From Didymodactylos carnosus (lineage: Eukaryota > Rotifera > Eurotatoria > Philodinida > Philodinidae), in the NCBI GenBank assembly GCA_905250885.1, contig CAJNOQ010001199.1:1-34669 (forward strand): a stretch of DNA of 34,669 bases. Direction: 5' to 3'. A model generated the notes under the pieces. The model searched no databases and had not been told where the DNA came from. It was given only the letters and a program-made list of their open reading frames with translations. Positions 23,941 through 34,669 of this stretch are shown here, in pieces. The position numbers and the translations under genes were made by a program. The stretch's first letter is position 1. Each line of letters begins with the position of its first letter.

Positions 23941-26900
23941 ATTTTTGTTATGAAAACATACCTTCAAGTCTCCTCTTTCGAATGGTGAAAACCGCCACTT
24001 TTTATCTCTTATCATTCTCGAGTTATTTAAAAAATAATCACGGTCATTATTTTATTAGACAAACAGTAGTCAATTTTATCTTAAGATTCATCGATTGATT
24101 TAAAAGTTGAACAAATATCAGAAAAACCTTTCATATCTTATTCAAAATAAACTATTGTTCTGATATATAATCGCAAGTATTTTCTGCAAAGAGAGTTTGT
24201 ATTGATCTAGTGAAAATATCAGCTGTTTGCCAGATGTTTCAAATGATTCATCATTTTCATTATCTTCTACAAATATATAGTTCATGCTAGACGGAGCATT
24301 TTTAATACAGAGAAAGTCAATTCTGCATAGGTTAAGAAAATTTAGAAATCGATTTCTAGCTCATGTATTACATTCACAATTTGAGCATAGTTGAACTGTA
24401 TTCTTCTACTCTTCATTTTAAAGTATAATCCGCATTACCGAGTCAAAACCAAACGCCTGAAGCAGAAAAATATTCTGATTTTCTTGCACAGTCAAGATTG
24501 TTCTGTTTAAAGTGAAAATCAAGCAAAAACTGGATGTACTATGCGCATGCTTTGTTAAAGACAAAAATAATTTGTCTAAGTGCAAAAAACAGAGTATTTT
24601 AAATGAATTAATTTACTCAAAAAATTTTCTAATATTTTGAAACGACACATAGCGAGTGATAGTTCTTGCATAGAATTTGATGCCTTTTTTTTGTACAATA
24701 TTTCAATGATTGTAAAATTTCTAGACATAAGGAAAAACATCTTTGTTTAACAAGAACTGAAACATGTAGTAAAATTTGCAAATTATCAATAGACATTGAA
24801 AAACTCAAATAACAAAGAATGATATCAACAGCGACAAGGTTCGTTGACTATAATTTGTAAGAACATCTTTGAACATGAAATATGTCACAAAATAAATCGG
24901 ATAATGTTTTAGAAGAAGGGGAAATAATGCAACAATGTGTAAACCGTTCAGTTTTGAGAAACAAATGTGGTGTTTAAATAGATAAGCAACTGTTCTTAAG
25001 TCATCAGTTAAAAGAAAGTGCTGAGGAAGAAGAAGTAGAAATTTCATGTTATCATCGGAATCAGCAATAGATTTATCTTAATTTTAGTGACTAAGAGACT
25101 TTAAAACATATCGTTTGTACAGTATCACGATAAAGAGGTAGATTTCGAGTATTATGTGTCAGAAAATGTATGGAAAAGCCTTTGTTCGATCAGAGAATGA
25201 ATTTAAAATGATTTTGATAATTACATACAATGTACGTTATCGATTAGACATAATAATTGTTTAGAAGAAAAAATGTAAAAACTTCAAATAAACAATTAAT
25301 AAAAATGAAAAAAATTTAGGAAAAAATATAGGCTTATACAGACTCATATACATAGAAAGTACAACATCAAAACATTTACAAACTTAAACACTAACTCATT
25401 ATTATGTTTTGATTTTATCTAAGCTATAAGATAGAGGGAAATATGTCGGTAATTGTTGACAGATATTCTTTGACAAAGATAATGAAATCTCAAAGATGAA
25501 CATTAAAACTTACAGATACAAATCATTCAATAGTTAACTAGTGTTCATGATTATTTACTAATTATAAAGTAGAAATTAAAAATATTAGTTTATAAAAAAC
25601 AACAACAACAACTGCACAATATAGCAAAAAGAAAAAAAAAATTAAATTATACTAAAGAGACAAAAAGTGTTGCTAGTAATGATAAATAGAACAAAAACAT
25701 GTATTTGTTCGCACATATCGAAAGAGACTAGGCATATCAAAAAGGAAAAAAAAATAAAAGACAGATTATAAACATAAAAGCAAAAATTTTTCATAGTTTT
25801 TCGCACTAAATTATATCATTATAGGTATCAAGTACGAAAATTACTACAAAAAAAAGAGAAGAAAGTATCTCAAAATACAAACATAGTACAGATTCTTTTT
25901 TTTTTGCATAAAAACTTTGTCGCCGGTACACTAATAAAAATAATAAGAAGAAGAATATTCATAACAATCGTAATTATAAATTAACGACGCACAACTGTTT
26001 GTCACATATAACAGAATGATACTGTTACAGCAATTCTAATAAAGTGTGCTTTCAGAACTTTTTGCATCAGTTTCGAAAAAAAAATAAATGATAGAAAAAC
26101 ATGAGATACAATTCTCTGGACATTATAATAGCGAGACAATATGTCGTTTTCGGACGATGTTGAAAGGAAGGGTTACTTCTATATAAAAAAGATAATTAAA
26201 GATAATTAAAATATAAGTACGATGCACAAACATTCGGAAGGTGTAAGAGAGAAGATCACAGTATACAGTTATACGTTCCATTTCGTTACCATTACACTAA
26301 AAATATTAAGCTAATACATAAAATTGAGAAAAAGAAAGAATTAAAACATAAATATGTTCAATGAACATTGCCAAAAACGCAAACGTCTAATACTGAAGAG
26401 TAGAAGAACGTTGTGAATATCAAAATACTGATTCAATACTACAATGTCAATTGAGATTTGAAAGAAAGAACAGTTGCACGTGTTATCAAAAGAATAGAAG
26501 AAGCGAAAAATTAAAAATCTAAACATCTATTTCAATGATTGTTAAACATCTATTCTAACTATAGAAACTTGAATAAGAAAAATGTATTTTCTAAAATGAA
26601 ATACGTGAGAAATAATGATGAAACAAATGAGAAATGTATTCTACCCTGAAATTTATCATATATCTCACACATAATCAGTTTTTTCAAATGTTGGATAAAA
26701 AAACGCTAATTTAGCTCACAAAAACCGTTTCACTTAATTTAACTCAAGAAATGATGAAAAAAATACAAAACATTTAGATTCATTATTACAATATCTGTTT
26801 ACAATAGTACTATTGGTCCCTTCTACATCAGTTTACTAGAAAAATGGATGAACACATTGCATTCAGAAAAAAAAGAATAATAACCTAGATAAATTCGAGT

Positions 26901-27090
26901 TAAATAACCACAAGGAGAAAAGTACTCAACGATCAAAGATTCTCACTTGCTTCTGAAAATTAGGTTTACTCAGTATACACACTGGTGATTATTTAACAAA
27001 ATCAAAACATGGACGAAACATAACTATAGTGGTACAAAGAAAAAGTCAATGATCTTTAAATCAATTGTATCCTCCATAAATGAACAAAAT
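23941..27090. other. AT-rich DNA downstream of the receptor gene, no gene seen
   Basis: Minus-strand open frames at 24805-25047 and 26341-26526 lack domain content and splice context. This stretch should include the 3' untranslated region of the minus-strand gene ending at 27097, but no AATAAA hexamer is visible on the minus strand within about 200 nt of the stop. Confidence 0.45.
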
Positions 27091-27096
27091 TTTTCT

Positions 27097-27441
27097 TCAT
27101 GTATTCAATTGATTTCGAAGTCTTAAACGTTCATGTGCTCGAAACATTTCCTGTTGTTGTTCAGGATTCATTAAATGTAACGGCGGAGCTGACGGTTGAG
27201 GTACCATATCCATACGTGGAGGAGGAATTTTTGGTGGAGGTATTGTCGGTCGTTGTAAAGGATTATTTGAGGTAGGAGATAAAGTTAAATTTGTAGATGA
27301 TGGATGAACATCTAGTGTTTCAGTACTGGCCATTGGAGCATCACTAATCGCTGTTGACTGAACACGTGAACGTTGATGTTTTTTCCCTGTTTCAGGTGTG
27401 GCTAATGGTGCAGCTTTTTTATCAAATAATTGCTGGTCACT
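27097..27441 (-). CDS. Coding exon 8: proline-rich C-terminal tail and stop
   Basis: Residues 604-717, acceptor GTTTAG|AGTGACCAG in phase 0, ending with TGA at 27097. Residues 668-690 are rich in proline (IPPPKIPPPR and VPQPSAPP), which resembles ligands for SH3 or EVH1 domains. The last 25 residues are charged and helical in character (PEQQQEMFRAHERLRLRN). Confidence 0.75.
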   Translation of the reverse strand, partial: SDQQLFDKKAAPLATPETGKKHQRSRVQSTAISDAPMASTETLDVHPSSTNLTLSPTSNNPLQRPTIPPPKIPPPRMDMVPQPSAPPLHLMNPEQQQEMFRAHERLRLRNQLNT

Positions 27442-30400
27442 CTAAACAACAATAAGATTATACAATACTATATAAAAGAGAACTCATGTGAACATTGAAA
27501 GCATTAGACTAAAGCAATAAGCATTGAAGCAATCACTGAAACAAACATCTATTTTTATTAATGCATATACAAAATCACACATGAACGTTCATTGTTTATA
27601 TCACATTGTATGTTGTCGGTTATCTTTCCTTTATTCGAACTATTGTATAGTAAATAAAAAAAACAACAATATACTTCGTATAAATAGATTTATAAAAAAT
27701 GATAGAAAATGAACACTACTAGAACGAACAATGGAGCGGTAAAAGACTAGATTAGAAAATGAGTATGAATGAGAGAGCCTATGACAAAAAATAATAATGC
27801 ACAACTATTTGTATTTTCAACTCATTCGCTACAATATGAACGCAATCTATGTAACTTTTGTAACTGTTTAAATGAATGCTGTTAATAAATAATTTAGGAT
27901 TGTATCCTATCATTTTCCATAATCAATACAATACAAAAAACAAGTGAGTTAACATTAGATTAGAGGGAAAAAAAAGGTCCAGGATACGTTCTTTTAGGAT
28001 AAAAAATAACTTATAAAAACATACCATAGATCAAATACAAAAGTGAATAGCTTCAAAAATACGATCATTCTCTATCTAGAAAACTAACAACAAATATCTA
28101 CAAAATCTATATACAGGCTCACATTCACACATGCGGAGATTTATATAACTGCACAAAATGACTAAGATATAAAGCAAGAAAAAGATTGATGCCAGTGACT
28201 AATGCGCGCGCGCGTACATAAAGCAGCAAATTACACATATAGTGTGTATAGATCGGCGTGAGATTGGTTTTACGATGAAGCAAGAGAAAGAAAAAAATAA
28301 AGAGTAATGAAGAAAATCGTTTTAAAACAATTAGTTGACGAATATTATGAGTTTAGTACTTCCTAATAACATTTTTTTAATGAGAATTTTTTGTCAATAG
28401 ATAGTCAACGTGTATTATGGATAAAAAGAGCAGTATAAGGCACTTAAATAGAGATTGAATATTCGAATTTCAACAATATGAGAAAGACTGAAAAATATTC
28501 AAGTAATTTCTGATTTAAAATTCAAAAACGATTTTCTTCTTCTCTTTCTGCATGACTAAGAGACAGCACTAGACGATTATTCTTCGCACTCATAATAGAG
28601 TACCTCTCGGTGTCTATCATCTTGTCCTCCATTTGATGTTACTGCTCTGATTGGTGGTGGTGGTGGTGATTTAGGTGAAAATAAAACTTTATTTCCATGT
28701 TTTTTTGTTTCTTGTTCAAAAAATTTCTTTTTTTGTGCAAATGATTTTGGTTCAAGATAATGCTGTTCTCCCACCGTTCCATCTTTATCTTTATGAATAG
28801 CAGCAAGAGCCAGAGCGGCTTGCTGTTGTTGTTCTTTAATTTCTTCATAAAAATTATCAGCTTGTTCACGTTCACTCTGTGTAAAATGATTTATGGGTGA
28901 TGGTTTTAAAAGAGATTCACGATCGGTATTATCAATAACATGATGAATGACGACAGAAGAGGAAGCAGATGAAGTTGATGTTGGACGAGGAGCATAAGGT
29001 TCTTGTAAATGAGGATGTTCAATGTGAAGTGGCCTCAAATGATTGTTTGTGATGGGTGATGATGAATTTAAATGTTGATGATCGTGATCATGATCGTCAT
29101 CTGAATGTAAATATTTCAGATGACGCTTACGACGACGTCTAAATAAGACAAAGAAAAATAACAAAATTCAATGAGAAGTGATAAAGGGTATGATTATCTC
29201 CTGAAAAGGAAAGATATTTCAAGCATCACAGTAACTTAAATCAAAAATAAATTATTTACAGTAATATTTTCATAACATAGAAAATATTATCATTCTCTAA
29301 AATATAGAATTTTTAGGCATAATATGACCATTAATATACAAGATAAACAAGCGATGTTTTTTTCGATCAACCTCTGATACACGTACTTTGATACAAGAAT
29401 AGCTGCGATAACAATGATGAGTATAAGAAGAACTAAAATAACACCAGCAACAATACCAACTAACACGCCTAAAATACAAAAAGAAAAAAACATGATAACT
29501 ATTTGTCAAAAACCATTTTTCTGTCTATATATTCATTTGTTTAAAAAAAATAATCCTACGAACAAAACTTGAAATTTCGTTATACTCCATCCTATAATGT
29601 TTGATATTGAGTTCTTAGACGTCTATCAAAAAGCCTTTCTACTGTTTACCTCAACAAAAAAATTGCACGGGAATTTAAAAGTATAAACAACCAAGTTGTA
29701 CAACACCATCGACAGCTGTGTAGATAGACAAAGAAGATCAGATCCATAACTTTTGTTATCAACTTTAAGCCTCTAGATTGCTGTAATGCTACCCTAATCT
29801 GTTATTTGGATATAAATCTGATAAAATTCTCTTCCAGAATAGAAGGACATAGCCTTTTGTTTTACTTCTGAGAATCATCTTCGTTCGGATGCCCATCTAA
29901 TTTAAATGGCACGCTCTGTTTTGCGTTTGACCATCGGTAGTATTATATTGTTTCAGACAAAACGTTTATCTGAGAGTAGTCTACAAAAATTGCGCTCCTT
30001 CTGTTCTGTGAAGGAAGTTAGTTATTTAGGTTTTACTGATTAGTACCATCATAATTCATTCCATGTGTCAAATATTTTACAATTCATCATCTCTTTTTCT
30101 TTTCTTTCTTTTTCTATTCTTTTCTCAACACATAACAGTGATTATAGAGAACAGAAAAGACTAAACATTTCACAGTCATCATTCAATACATATACATACA
30201 AATGTATTATAATTAGTCGATGAGAAACATAAAATGTGTTCAATGTACATACCAAAATCTCTTTTGCCACGATTTTTTTGTTTACTTCCATTATTATGAT
30301 CATCTGGACGTCGTTCGGCTTCAAGTGAATAGGGAGCATATTCAGATATACGTGAATCGACTAAAGTTTAAAAAAAGAGAGGAGCTATAATAGGAGAATA

Positions 30401-33215
30401 AACATCCCACAGGGTGTCGATCAAGAAAAACGTAATAACACATTATATTATCGTTTTATCAAACATTTGACATTATTACAATAGAACCATTCAATTACTG
30501 TTCAATTTGAAGACTTTGGTACCATAGGTGGTAACAGTAAATTGAAATTAATCGATAAAACACAATAAAATAAAAGGAAATGTCAACATTCTATTTTATG
30601 AACAATAACGTAATTCTGTTACTTAGTGCAGTTGTGAGTGTTATTAGACTTTATAAAGAGTAGTAGTCATTGTACATAATAATTTTCACAAAACGAACTC
30701 ATTAACATCATCATACATTAGAAGCAGGCACATAATTAATATTTTTATTTTTATGTGTAAAATAATTAATAGCATTGTTTGTTATGTCCACACGCATACA
30801 TATATTTCTTCTTTCTAATAGAGAAAACAAGTAAATCAATCTGTTATACTATCTGTCCAAGACAACAGACTATTTTTATGGCATTGTTTGAATAATTGAG
30901 AAATAAACACTAACAACACGTACATCAAATATAACGAATGTCAATAAAAAGGAGAGATGAACAACACATTTGTCTATATAGATAAAATGATTAGGGTAAC
31001 TAATATATGTGTAATAGAACGAGTCGACCTTCAGCAAAACAAAGTTCAAATGCCTTAAAGGATGAGAAGAAATTTCACATTTACGTGACGTGAACGATCT
31101 CAATATTTACATATGGACAATGAAATGATAATCAAAACAAAGACTAGCGAAAAAAAAATATATATATACAAAAGCCCTGAATGATTTTCATTCAACAATT
31201 GGAAAGTTCTCATTAGTAGTAAATAATGAGAAAAAGCAAGCGATTCTATGAATAACTAGTTGACCACTTATTATTACACAACAAGGTATTAAAAAAAATG
31301 CTGTCTATTTGAATTGAAAAAATACGAAATCATCATGCGTAAATTCAAAAGTGAAATATCTATCATACTATCGCCGCAATCTATTCCAGAAATGGGTTAA
31401 ATATTTTTAACATTATTCTCCACAGTCATATGTACCTTGAGTGATAGGATATGATGTTGCAAAAAGAACAATCTTACCTTGAAAATAAAGTATAAAATGT
31501 CCACCACCATTATGATTTGTTTTTAATTCAAATTGCACAATTTCATTTGTCACATTAACATCAAGTAATTCATTCGCTAATATTGACCGTTTTGCACCAC
31601 CTTGTGCCTTTTCTTCATTCAATAAACGAATGTTAAATTCATGATAATATTCAATTTGTTTTTGGAGTACAAATAGACGAAATCGTGCATCACGTTGAAT
31701 ATGCAATTCTTTTTTACATGAGAGATATTTTCCGATAGACTGAGGATACTGAGGACTGTGAAGTAGTCCACGTTCAATTTGAATCAGTGCACTATCATTT
31801 GAACAAATATCAAGACGAGGTAATTGATCGAAAATATTTTCACCTATAACAAACAAGTAGATATTAATAACTAGAAAGGGAACGAAAAACGTAGGAGATC
31901 GAATTCAAAAAATCCTAAAACATATCCAGATAGCAAAATACATAATGCTAGAACTGCCTCTTGCTATCGGTAGGTGAGAGAATAATAGGGTGTGACAACA
32001 TTTTGTATCAACATCAATTTAGTCTTGTCGAGACCTGTATATAAACTATATACACTAAGTTAAAGTATTAGTAATCTTCGTTCTCATTAGGACTAAAAGT
32101 TGACATCAAAATTTGAAAAATACGTACTTGGTATACAACTGTAATCAACTAATGAAAAATTGCTATATGTTCCATAGGCACAATCTCTTAACAGCGGTCG
32201 ATCACCATAACGAATTATGCATGAATCTTTATTTGCACTTGTTGCACATAGTTGTGAGTAAGTATGATGAACGTATTGATTACAATACCACTGCTCTTTT
32301 TTACAGGCACTTGAACTTTTCTTTTCTGTTATACCTAAAACGGCATATGCAATGTACAAACGATAATCACGATCACAGGCCAAATTAATGTCCGGACGAC
32401 GAAAACTCGAATCACATAAATAATCTTTTTGATCATAAATAACTAAAACAGATATATTTCATTATTTAAACAAAGCAAGATAAAACTGTTTACGAGAACA
32501 GGAAAAGTTTATTTTCAAAACTTGATAGGATTAGAATTCTATTTTACCTGGAACACATTTATATTTGGTATAAAATCGCACTGTTGATCCACATGTTTGG
32601 TTGATATGATATCGAAAATCTTTAATTTGAACTTGGCATGATCTCTTTTTGTTACAAGCAAATGTCAACGTATTTTTATTGTGTAAACTACATCGTGTCA
32701 CTCCTGAGCATGTGTCGTCTACCGTCGATTCATAAACAACATCTTCAATGTCGATAACATAACCAGGACGACAAGACGGTAGCGTATTTGTCACATCCGA
32801 TTGAGGTGTATAATTTGGATCTGTACAAAACCAAGGAGTGGGACGAGTTTCATAACTAAGCGTTACTAAAAAAAAACAAACATAATGAAGGCCATCTTGA
32901 GATTAATCATTCTCATTATTTTCTACAAAAATGGAAGAAAGTTGTTATATCACTATCATGTACGTTGCTGTTTACTAATTGGCAATGTAAGCAAGAGTAA
33001 GTTTGTTCAAATAACATTCTTTGTCCAGTTGGTAAGCAAGCCATGGGCTATACTTCAACAAAAATGCATTAACATCAATCATTCAGTACGCAAACTATCT
33101 ACTCTTTTTAGCGCTTTCGACAAGGACCGCTAAATACAAATATTGAACTTGTTCTTTTAGCAGCAAACTTACGTTTAGTAATTAAAATGATGATAAACAA
33201 ACTTCTAAGAACCAT
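27097..33215 (-). CDS. EVA-1/EVA1C-like SUEL-lectin and CUB-like type I membrane receptor (8 coding exons)
   Basis: I assembled a 717-residue protein from exons 33215-33173, 32865-32548, 32442-32128, 31843-31436, 30360-30253, 29468-29387, 29138-28604 and 27441-27097. Every junction is GT-AG and every split codon phase matches, so the frame stays open over 2154 nt. Order: signal peptide (about 1-19), SUEL-like module 1 (46-118), SUEL-like module 2 (about 143-223), CUB-like module (239-347), furin-like R392-G-K-R395, transmembrane helix (398-423), basic stop-transfer (425-431) and a 286-residue tail. Two SUEL modules plus one helix match EVA-1/EVA1C, which in nematodes and vertebrates acts as a Slit co-receptor in axon guidance; the CUB-like module is extra relative to those. 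The exon structure is firm; the family name is an inference. An in-frame TAA immediately precedes the start ATG. Confidence 0.85.
28204..28214. repeat. Alternating GC tract in intron 7
   Basis: A GCGCGCGCGCG run in otherwise AT-rich intron sequence; alternating GC of this length favours Z-DNA. Confidence 0.8.
28604..29138 (-). CDS. Coding exon 7: cytoplasmic tail, first part
   Basis: Residues 426-603, starting RRRKRH directly after the helix. It continues with a His/Asp-rich run (SDDDHDHDHQH), a Ser/Pro-rich region, a charged segment with QQQQ that could form a short coiled coil, and SPPPPPIR near the end. The donor CGAGAG|GTACTC is phase 0 and joins exon 8 cleanly. Without splicing, the frame continues for eight residues to a stop at 28577. 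Confidence 0.8.
29387..29468 (-). CDS. Coding exon 6: transmembrane helix
   Basis: Residues 399-424 form one uninterrupted hydrophobic helix (VLVGIVAGVILVLLILIIVI followed by AAILVS) with small G-I-V-A-G residues near its outer end. Acceptor TATTTTAG|GCGTG is phase 1 and donor TCAAA|GTACGTG is phase 2. Reading through the donor instead adds residues before a stop near 29290. Confidence 0.85.
30253..30360 (-). CDS. Coding exon 5: juxtamembrane linker with furin-like site
   Basis: Residues 363-397, phase 1 at both ends (acceptor ACTTTAG|TCGATTC, donor TTTTG|GTATGTAC). The linker is polar and flexible, with a possible sequon (NGS) and the dibasic run QKNRGKRDF. R392-G-K-R395 fits the furin consensus R-X-K/R-R and lies three residues before the helix. 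Confidence 0.8.
31436..31843 (-). CDS. Coding exon 4: CUB-like module
   Basis: Residues 227-361, phase 1 at both ends (acceptor TTATAG|GTGAAAATA, donor TCAAG|GTACATATG). The opening C239...I-E-R-G-L-L-H-S-P-Q-Y-P...C268 matches the start of a CUB domain, followed by alternating hydrophobic strands and a closing HFILYFQG. Only the first cysteine pair of the usual two is present. Sequons NDS and NVT occur. If the donor is not used, the frame runs a further seven codons to a stop at 31413, which would give a protein with no transmembrane helix. Confidence 0.8.
32128..32442 (-). CDS. Coding exon 3: second SUEL-like module
   Basis: Residues 122-225, phase 1 at both ends (acceptor TTTTAG|TTATTTATG, donor CCAA|GTACGTATT). 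The pattern LACDRDYRLYIAYAVLG, then spaced cysteines in ACKKEQWYC, QLC, DSC and RDC, ending LVDYSC, resembles a divergent SUEL module. A sequon NFS lies near the end. It follows exon 2 after a 105-nt intron and probably arose by duplication of the same module. Confidence 0.8.
32548..32865 (-). CDS. Coding exon 2: first SUEL-type lectin module
   Basis: Residues 16-120. The acceptor follows a T9 tract ending in AG, and the donor is CCAG|GTAAAAT; both boundaries are phase 1, so the module is a symmetric, shuffleable exon. The pattern SCRPG-YVIDIEDVVYE, DDTC, TRC, FACNKKRSCQV and NQTCGSTVRFYTKYKC is that of a galactose-binding (SUEL) lectin module, with its cysteines and GT-X-KY-X-KYKC-like ending. 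N-glycosylation sequons are seen at NYT and NQT. Confidence 0.85.
33173..33215 (-). CDS. Coding exon 1: start codon and signal peptide
   Basis: ATG at 33215 opens MVLRSLFIIILITK, completed to L-T-L-S-Y after splicing: a short basic start, a hydrophobic core and a polar end typical of a signal peptide. The codon directly before ATG is TAA in the same frame, so the start is well fixed. The donor is AAAC|GTAAGT, phase 1. Further 5' untranslated exons could lie upstream. Confidence 0.85.
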
Positions 33216-33735
33216 TTAATCACCATATATGCAAGGAAAATAGTATGCAATTAAGTAGGATATCCATTTATTTATCAATCTGAAAATCAATTAGTCAACT
33301 AAATGGACGTCATTTGAGATTCTAGAATAAATAAAATATTGATGTATCATCGAAGCCAATTAACAAATACACATAACTCTAAGTGAATGAATGAAGAAAT
33401 AAATGAGTCAATGAACACAACTGTTACATATCTATGGTCATAAGTCTGATACAAATAAACCAATAAAAAGACTTAAAGTATCTATGCAGATTGTTTTATT
33501 ACAAATTAAATTTATCTAGAAACAACAATGTAAAGTTTTGCAATTTCCAACTGGCCACATAGAAAAGCAAGGTGTACTTGTCCCTCTTGGGTGAAAGATT
33601 TGTCACGACTACAGTAGTAGAAATGGTCTGAGACCCTTTTTTCGTATGCCATTTATCGAAGAAAAGGGTCAGAAAAATTGTAGTTTAGGTAATTAATGCA
33701 AAATACTTTTTTGTGTTATTAAAAGAATAGAAATT
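33216..33735. other. Region directly upstream of the receptor gene
   Basis: AT-rich sequence without an assignable exon or TATA box that I would trust. A weak hairpin (GACCCTTTTTT/AAAAGGGTC) lies at about 33628-33670. It should contain the 5' untranslated region or promoter of the minus-strand gene unless further noncoding exons lie beyond. Confidence 0.4.
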
Positions 33736-33785
33736 ATTAAAACAATTCTGCCTGTAATAGGAACAATAACAAACTCAGACTATAC

Positions 33786-33930
33786 CTTGCCTCACATTTT
33801 CTCATTATGTCCTCTTTGTATCCGCTATTTGCTGAAATGTCATAATCTGCTGCTGATTCGATCCATTGATAAATTTTTGGAGGACATTTTTGGAGTATAT
33901 TAATATATACAACATTGCCTAAACGATTGC
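33786..33930 (-). other. Unidentified open stretch with splice-like edges
   Basis: On the minus strand, CCTATAG precedes a 145-nt open segment that ends at a GCAAG|GTATAG donor-like site. It encodes about 47 residues, including NILQKCPPKIYQWIESAADY and KEDIMRKCEA, of mixed rather than low-complexity composition. I do not recognise the family. It could be an exon of a neighbouring gene or a decayed transposon fragment. Confidence 0.25.
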
Positions 33931-34252
33931 CTATAGGCATATACAGTGCGAGATAATTTTACTATGAAACTTAAATTGATAGTTATCATGTTTTTGGTAC
34001 AAAAGTTCCTTCGGGAACCTTTTAATCTCCTTGATTATATATGATTCATGGACATATAGTAAAGAAATGATCCATGGTCAATAATTAAATGAATCATATA
34101 CGATACATAGACAGTGAACATGTTAATAAACTATTCGATTTTGGGGCAAAAAGTAAATACCGTTTTGATTTTGTCAGACACGTTTGTTAGAGTGTAGCAG
34201 TCTGTTGTGATCAGTAAAATAAATTCGGGAAGAAGTTGTGTTAAAAACTCGT

Positions 34253-34519
34253 TTATTTTGGATTAGCAAGTTGTATAACGTACCAGTACCAACAGCTGAA
34301 GGATGTTGGGTGATTCTTTCGAGAACGTATCACGTTTACATGGACCTGGTCCAAATTGTTCGAGAGTAACAGGATAGTACAACTCGTTACTGTAGATTCA
34401 TGAAAAGATAAACCTGATATAGGAGTTGAAACAGACAGGCTCATAGATCTAGGCATAAAACTTTCTAAATCAGAGACAAAAAAGTCAGAATTCTGCTCGT
34501 AATTCTTAATTTTTTCCAT
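34253..34519 (-). other. Unidentified 88-residue open frame
   Basis: An ATG-initiated minus-strand frame containing QNSDFFVSDLESFMPRSMS and a Ser/Thr-rich middle. It has no recognisable domain, signal peptide or membrane segment. A donor-like site (GGACCAG|GTCCATG) lies inside it. Composition is balanced, but chance cannot be excluded. Confidence 0.2.
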
Positions 34520-34669
34520 CAGGCCTCAACTTTTTCAAAAACTGACTCGACTAATGTGTATTTCTAACCTATCTTGTTACTTCAAGACTAGTGCATTAAC
34601 TTTCAAATCAAATCATGAAGTGTCAAATTTCCTTCCAGCACCGTTCGCACTCGAAATATCACCTAAACA

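Noticed and set aside
29290-29509. Separate small membrane protein starting at the methionine before the helix
   Set aside because: The methionine lies in the intron upstream of the acceptor; phase-consistent splicing shows the helix is exon 6 of the receptor.
32113-32388. Plus-strand 91-residue frame
   Set aside because: It is the antisense shadow of receptor exon 3.
34033-34101. Inverted ATGATTCATGG/CCATGG...GAATCAT motifs
   Set aside because: The pairing is imperfect and interrupted, with no flanking duplication; too weak to call an element.

Overview
The window looks like nuclear DNA of an AT-rich invertebrate animal. It carries a multi-exon gene with GT-AG introns, a eukaryotic tRNA with an oligo-T terminator, many small inverted-repeat DNA transposon remnants and short interstitial arrays of CCTAA/TTAGG. 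The pentamer TTAGG is the usual arthropod telomere unit, so an arthropod is my first guess. The evidence is thin, and another animal group such as a rotifer cannot be excluded from sequence alone.

Bases 1-6200 are gene-poor and repeat-rich. They hold a perfect 44-bp palindrome at the left edge, a cluster of degenerate AGACGCGTCT-like motifs, and at least four foldback or MITE-like elements. Three of these have recognisable insertion footprints: an 8-bp near-duplication, a TTAA pair and a 10-bp perfect duplication. A minus-strand tRNA-Arg(UCU) lies at 6275-6348. Bases 6350-10780 are AT-rich noncoding sequence with CT microsatellites. A possible spliced plus-strand transcript (8-nt microexon, 63-nt intron) appears at 10790-10861, followed by telomere-like repeats at 11023-11138.

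Bases 12350-18030 are a second transposon-remnant district. It contains two more hAT-like MITEs with 8-bp near-duplications, a 375-bp element with 122-bp inverted arms and TA flanks, a further 262-bp foldback, and an odd repeat holding G17 and C122 homopolymers beside an N. Bases 18030-27090 hold only low-complexity AT-rich DNA, microsatellites and one more repeat element; I find no supportable gene there.

Bases 27097-33215 on the minus strand hold one complete gene that I could assemble from eight coding exons with fully consistent splice phases (2154 nt, 717 residues). It encodes a type I membrane protein: signal peptide, two SUEL/galactose-binding-lectin-like modules, a CUB-like module, an R-G-K-R furin-like site next to the membrane, one transmembrane helix, a basic stop-transfer stretch, and a long His/Asp-rich then Pro-rich cytoplasmic tail. 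It resembles the EVA-1/EVA1C family of Slit co-receptors, with an added CUB-like module. The right edge (33216-34669) holds its unassigned upstream region and two unidentified open stretches.
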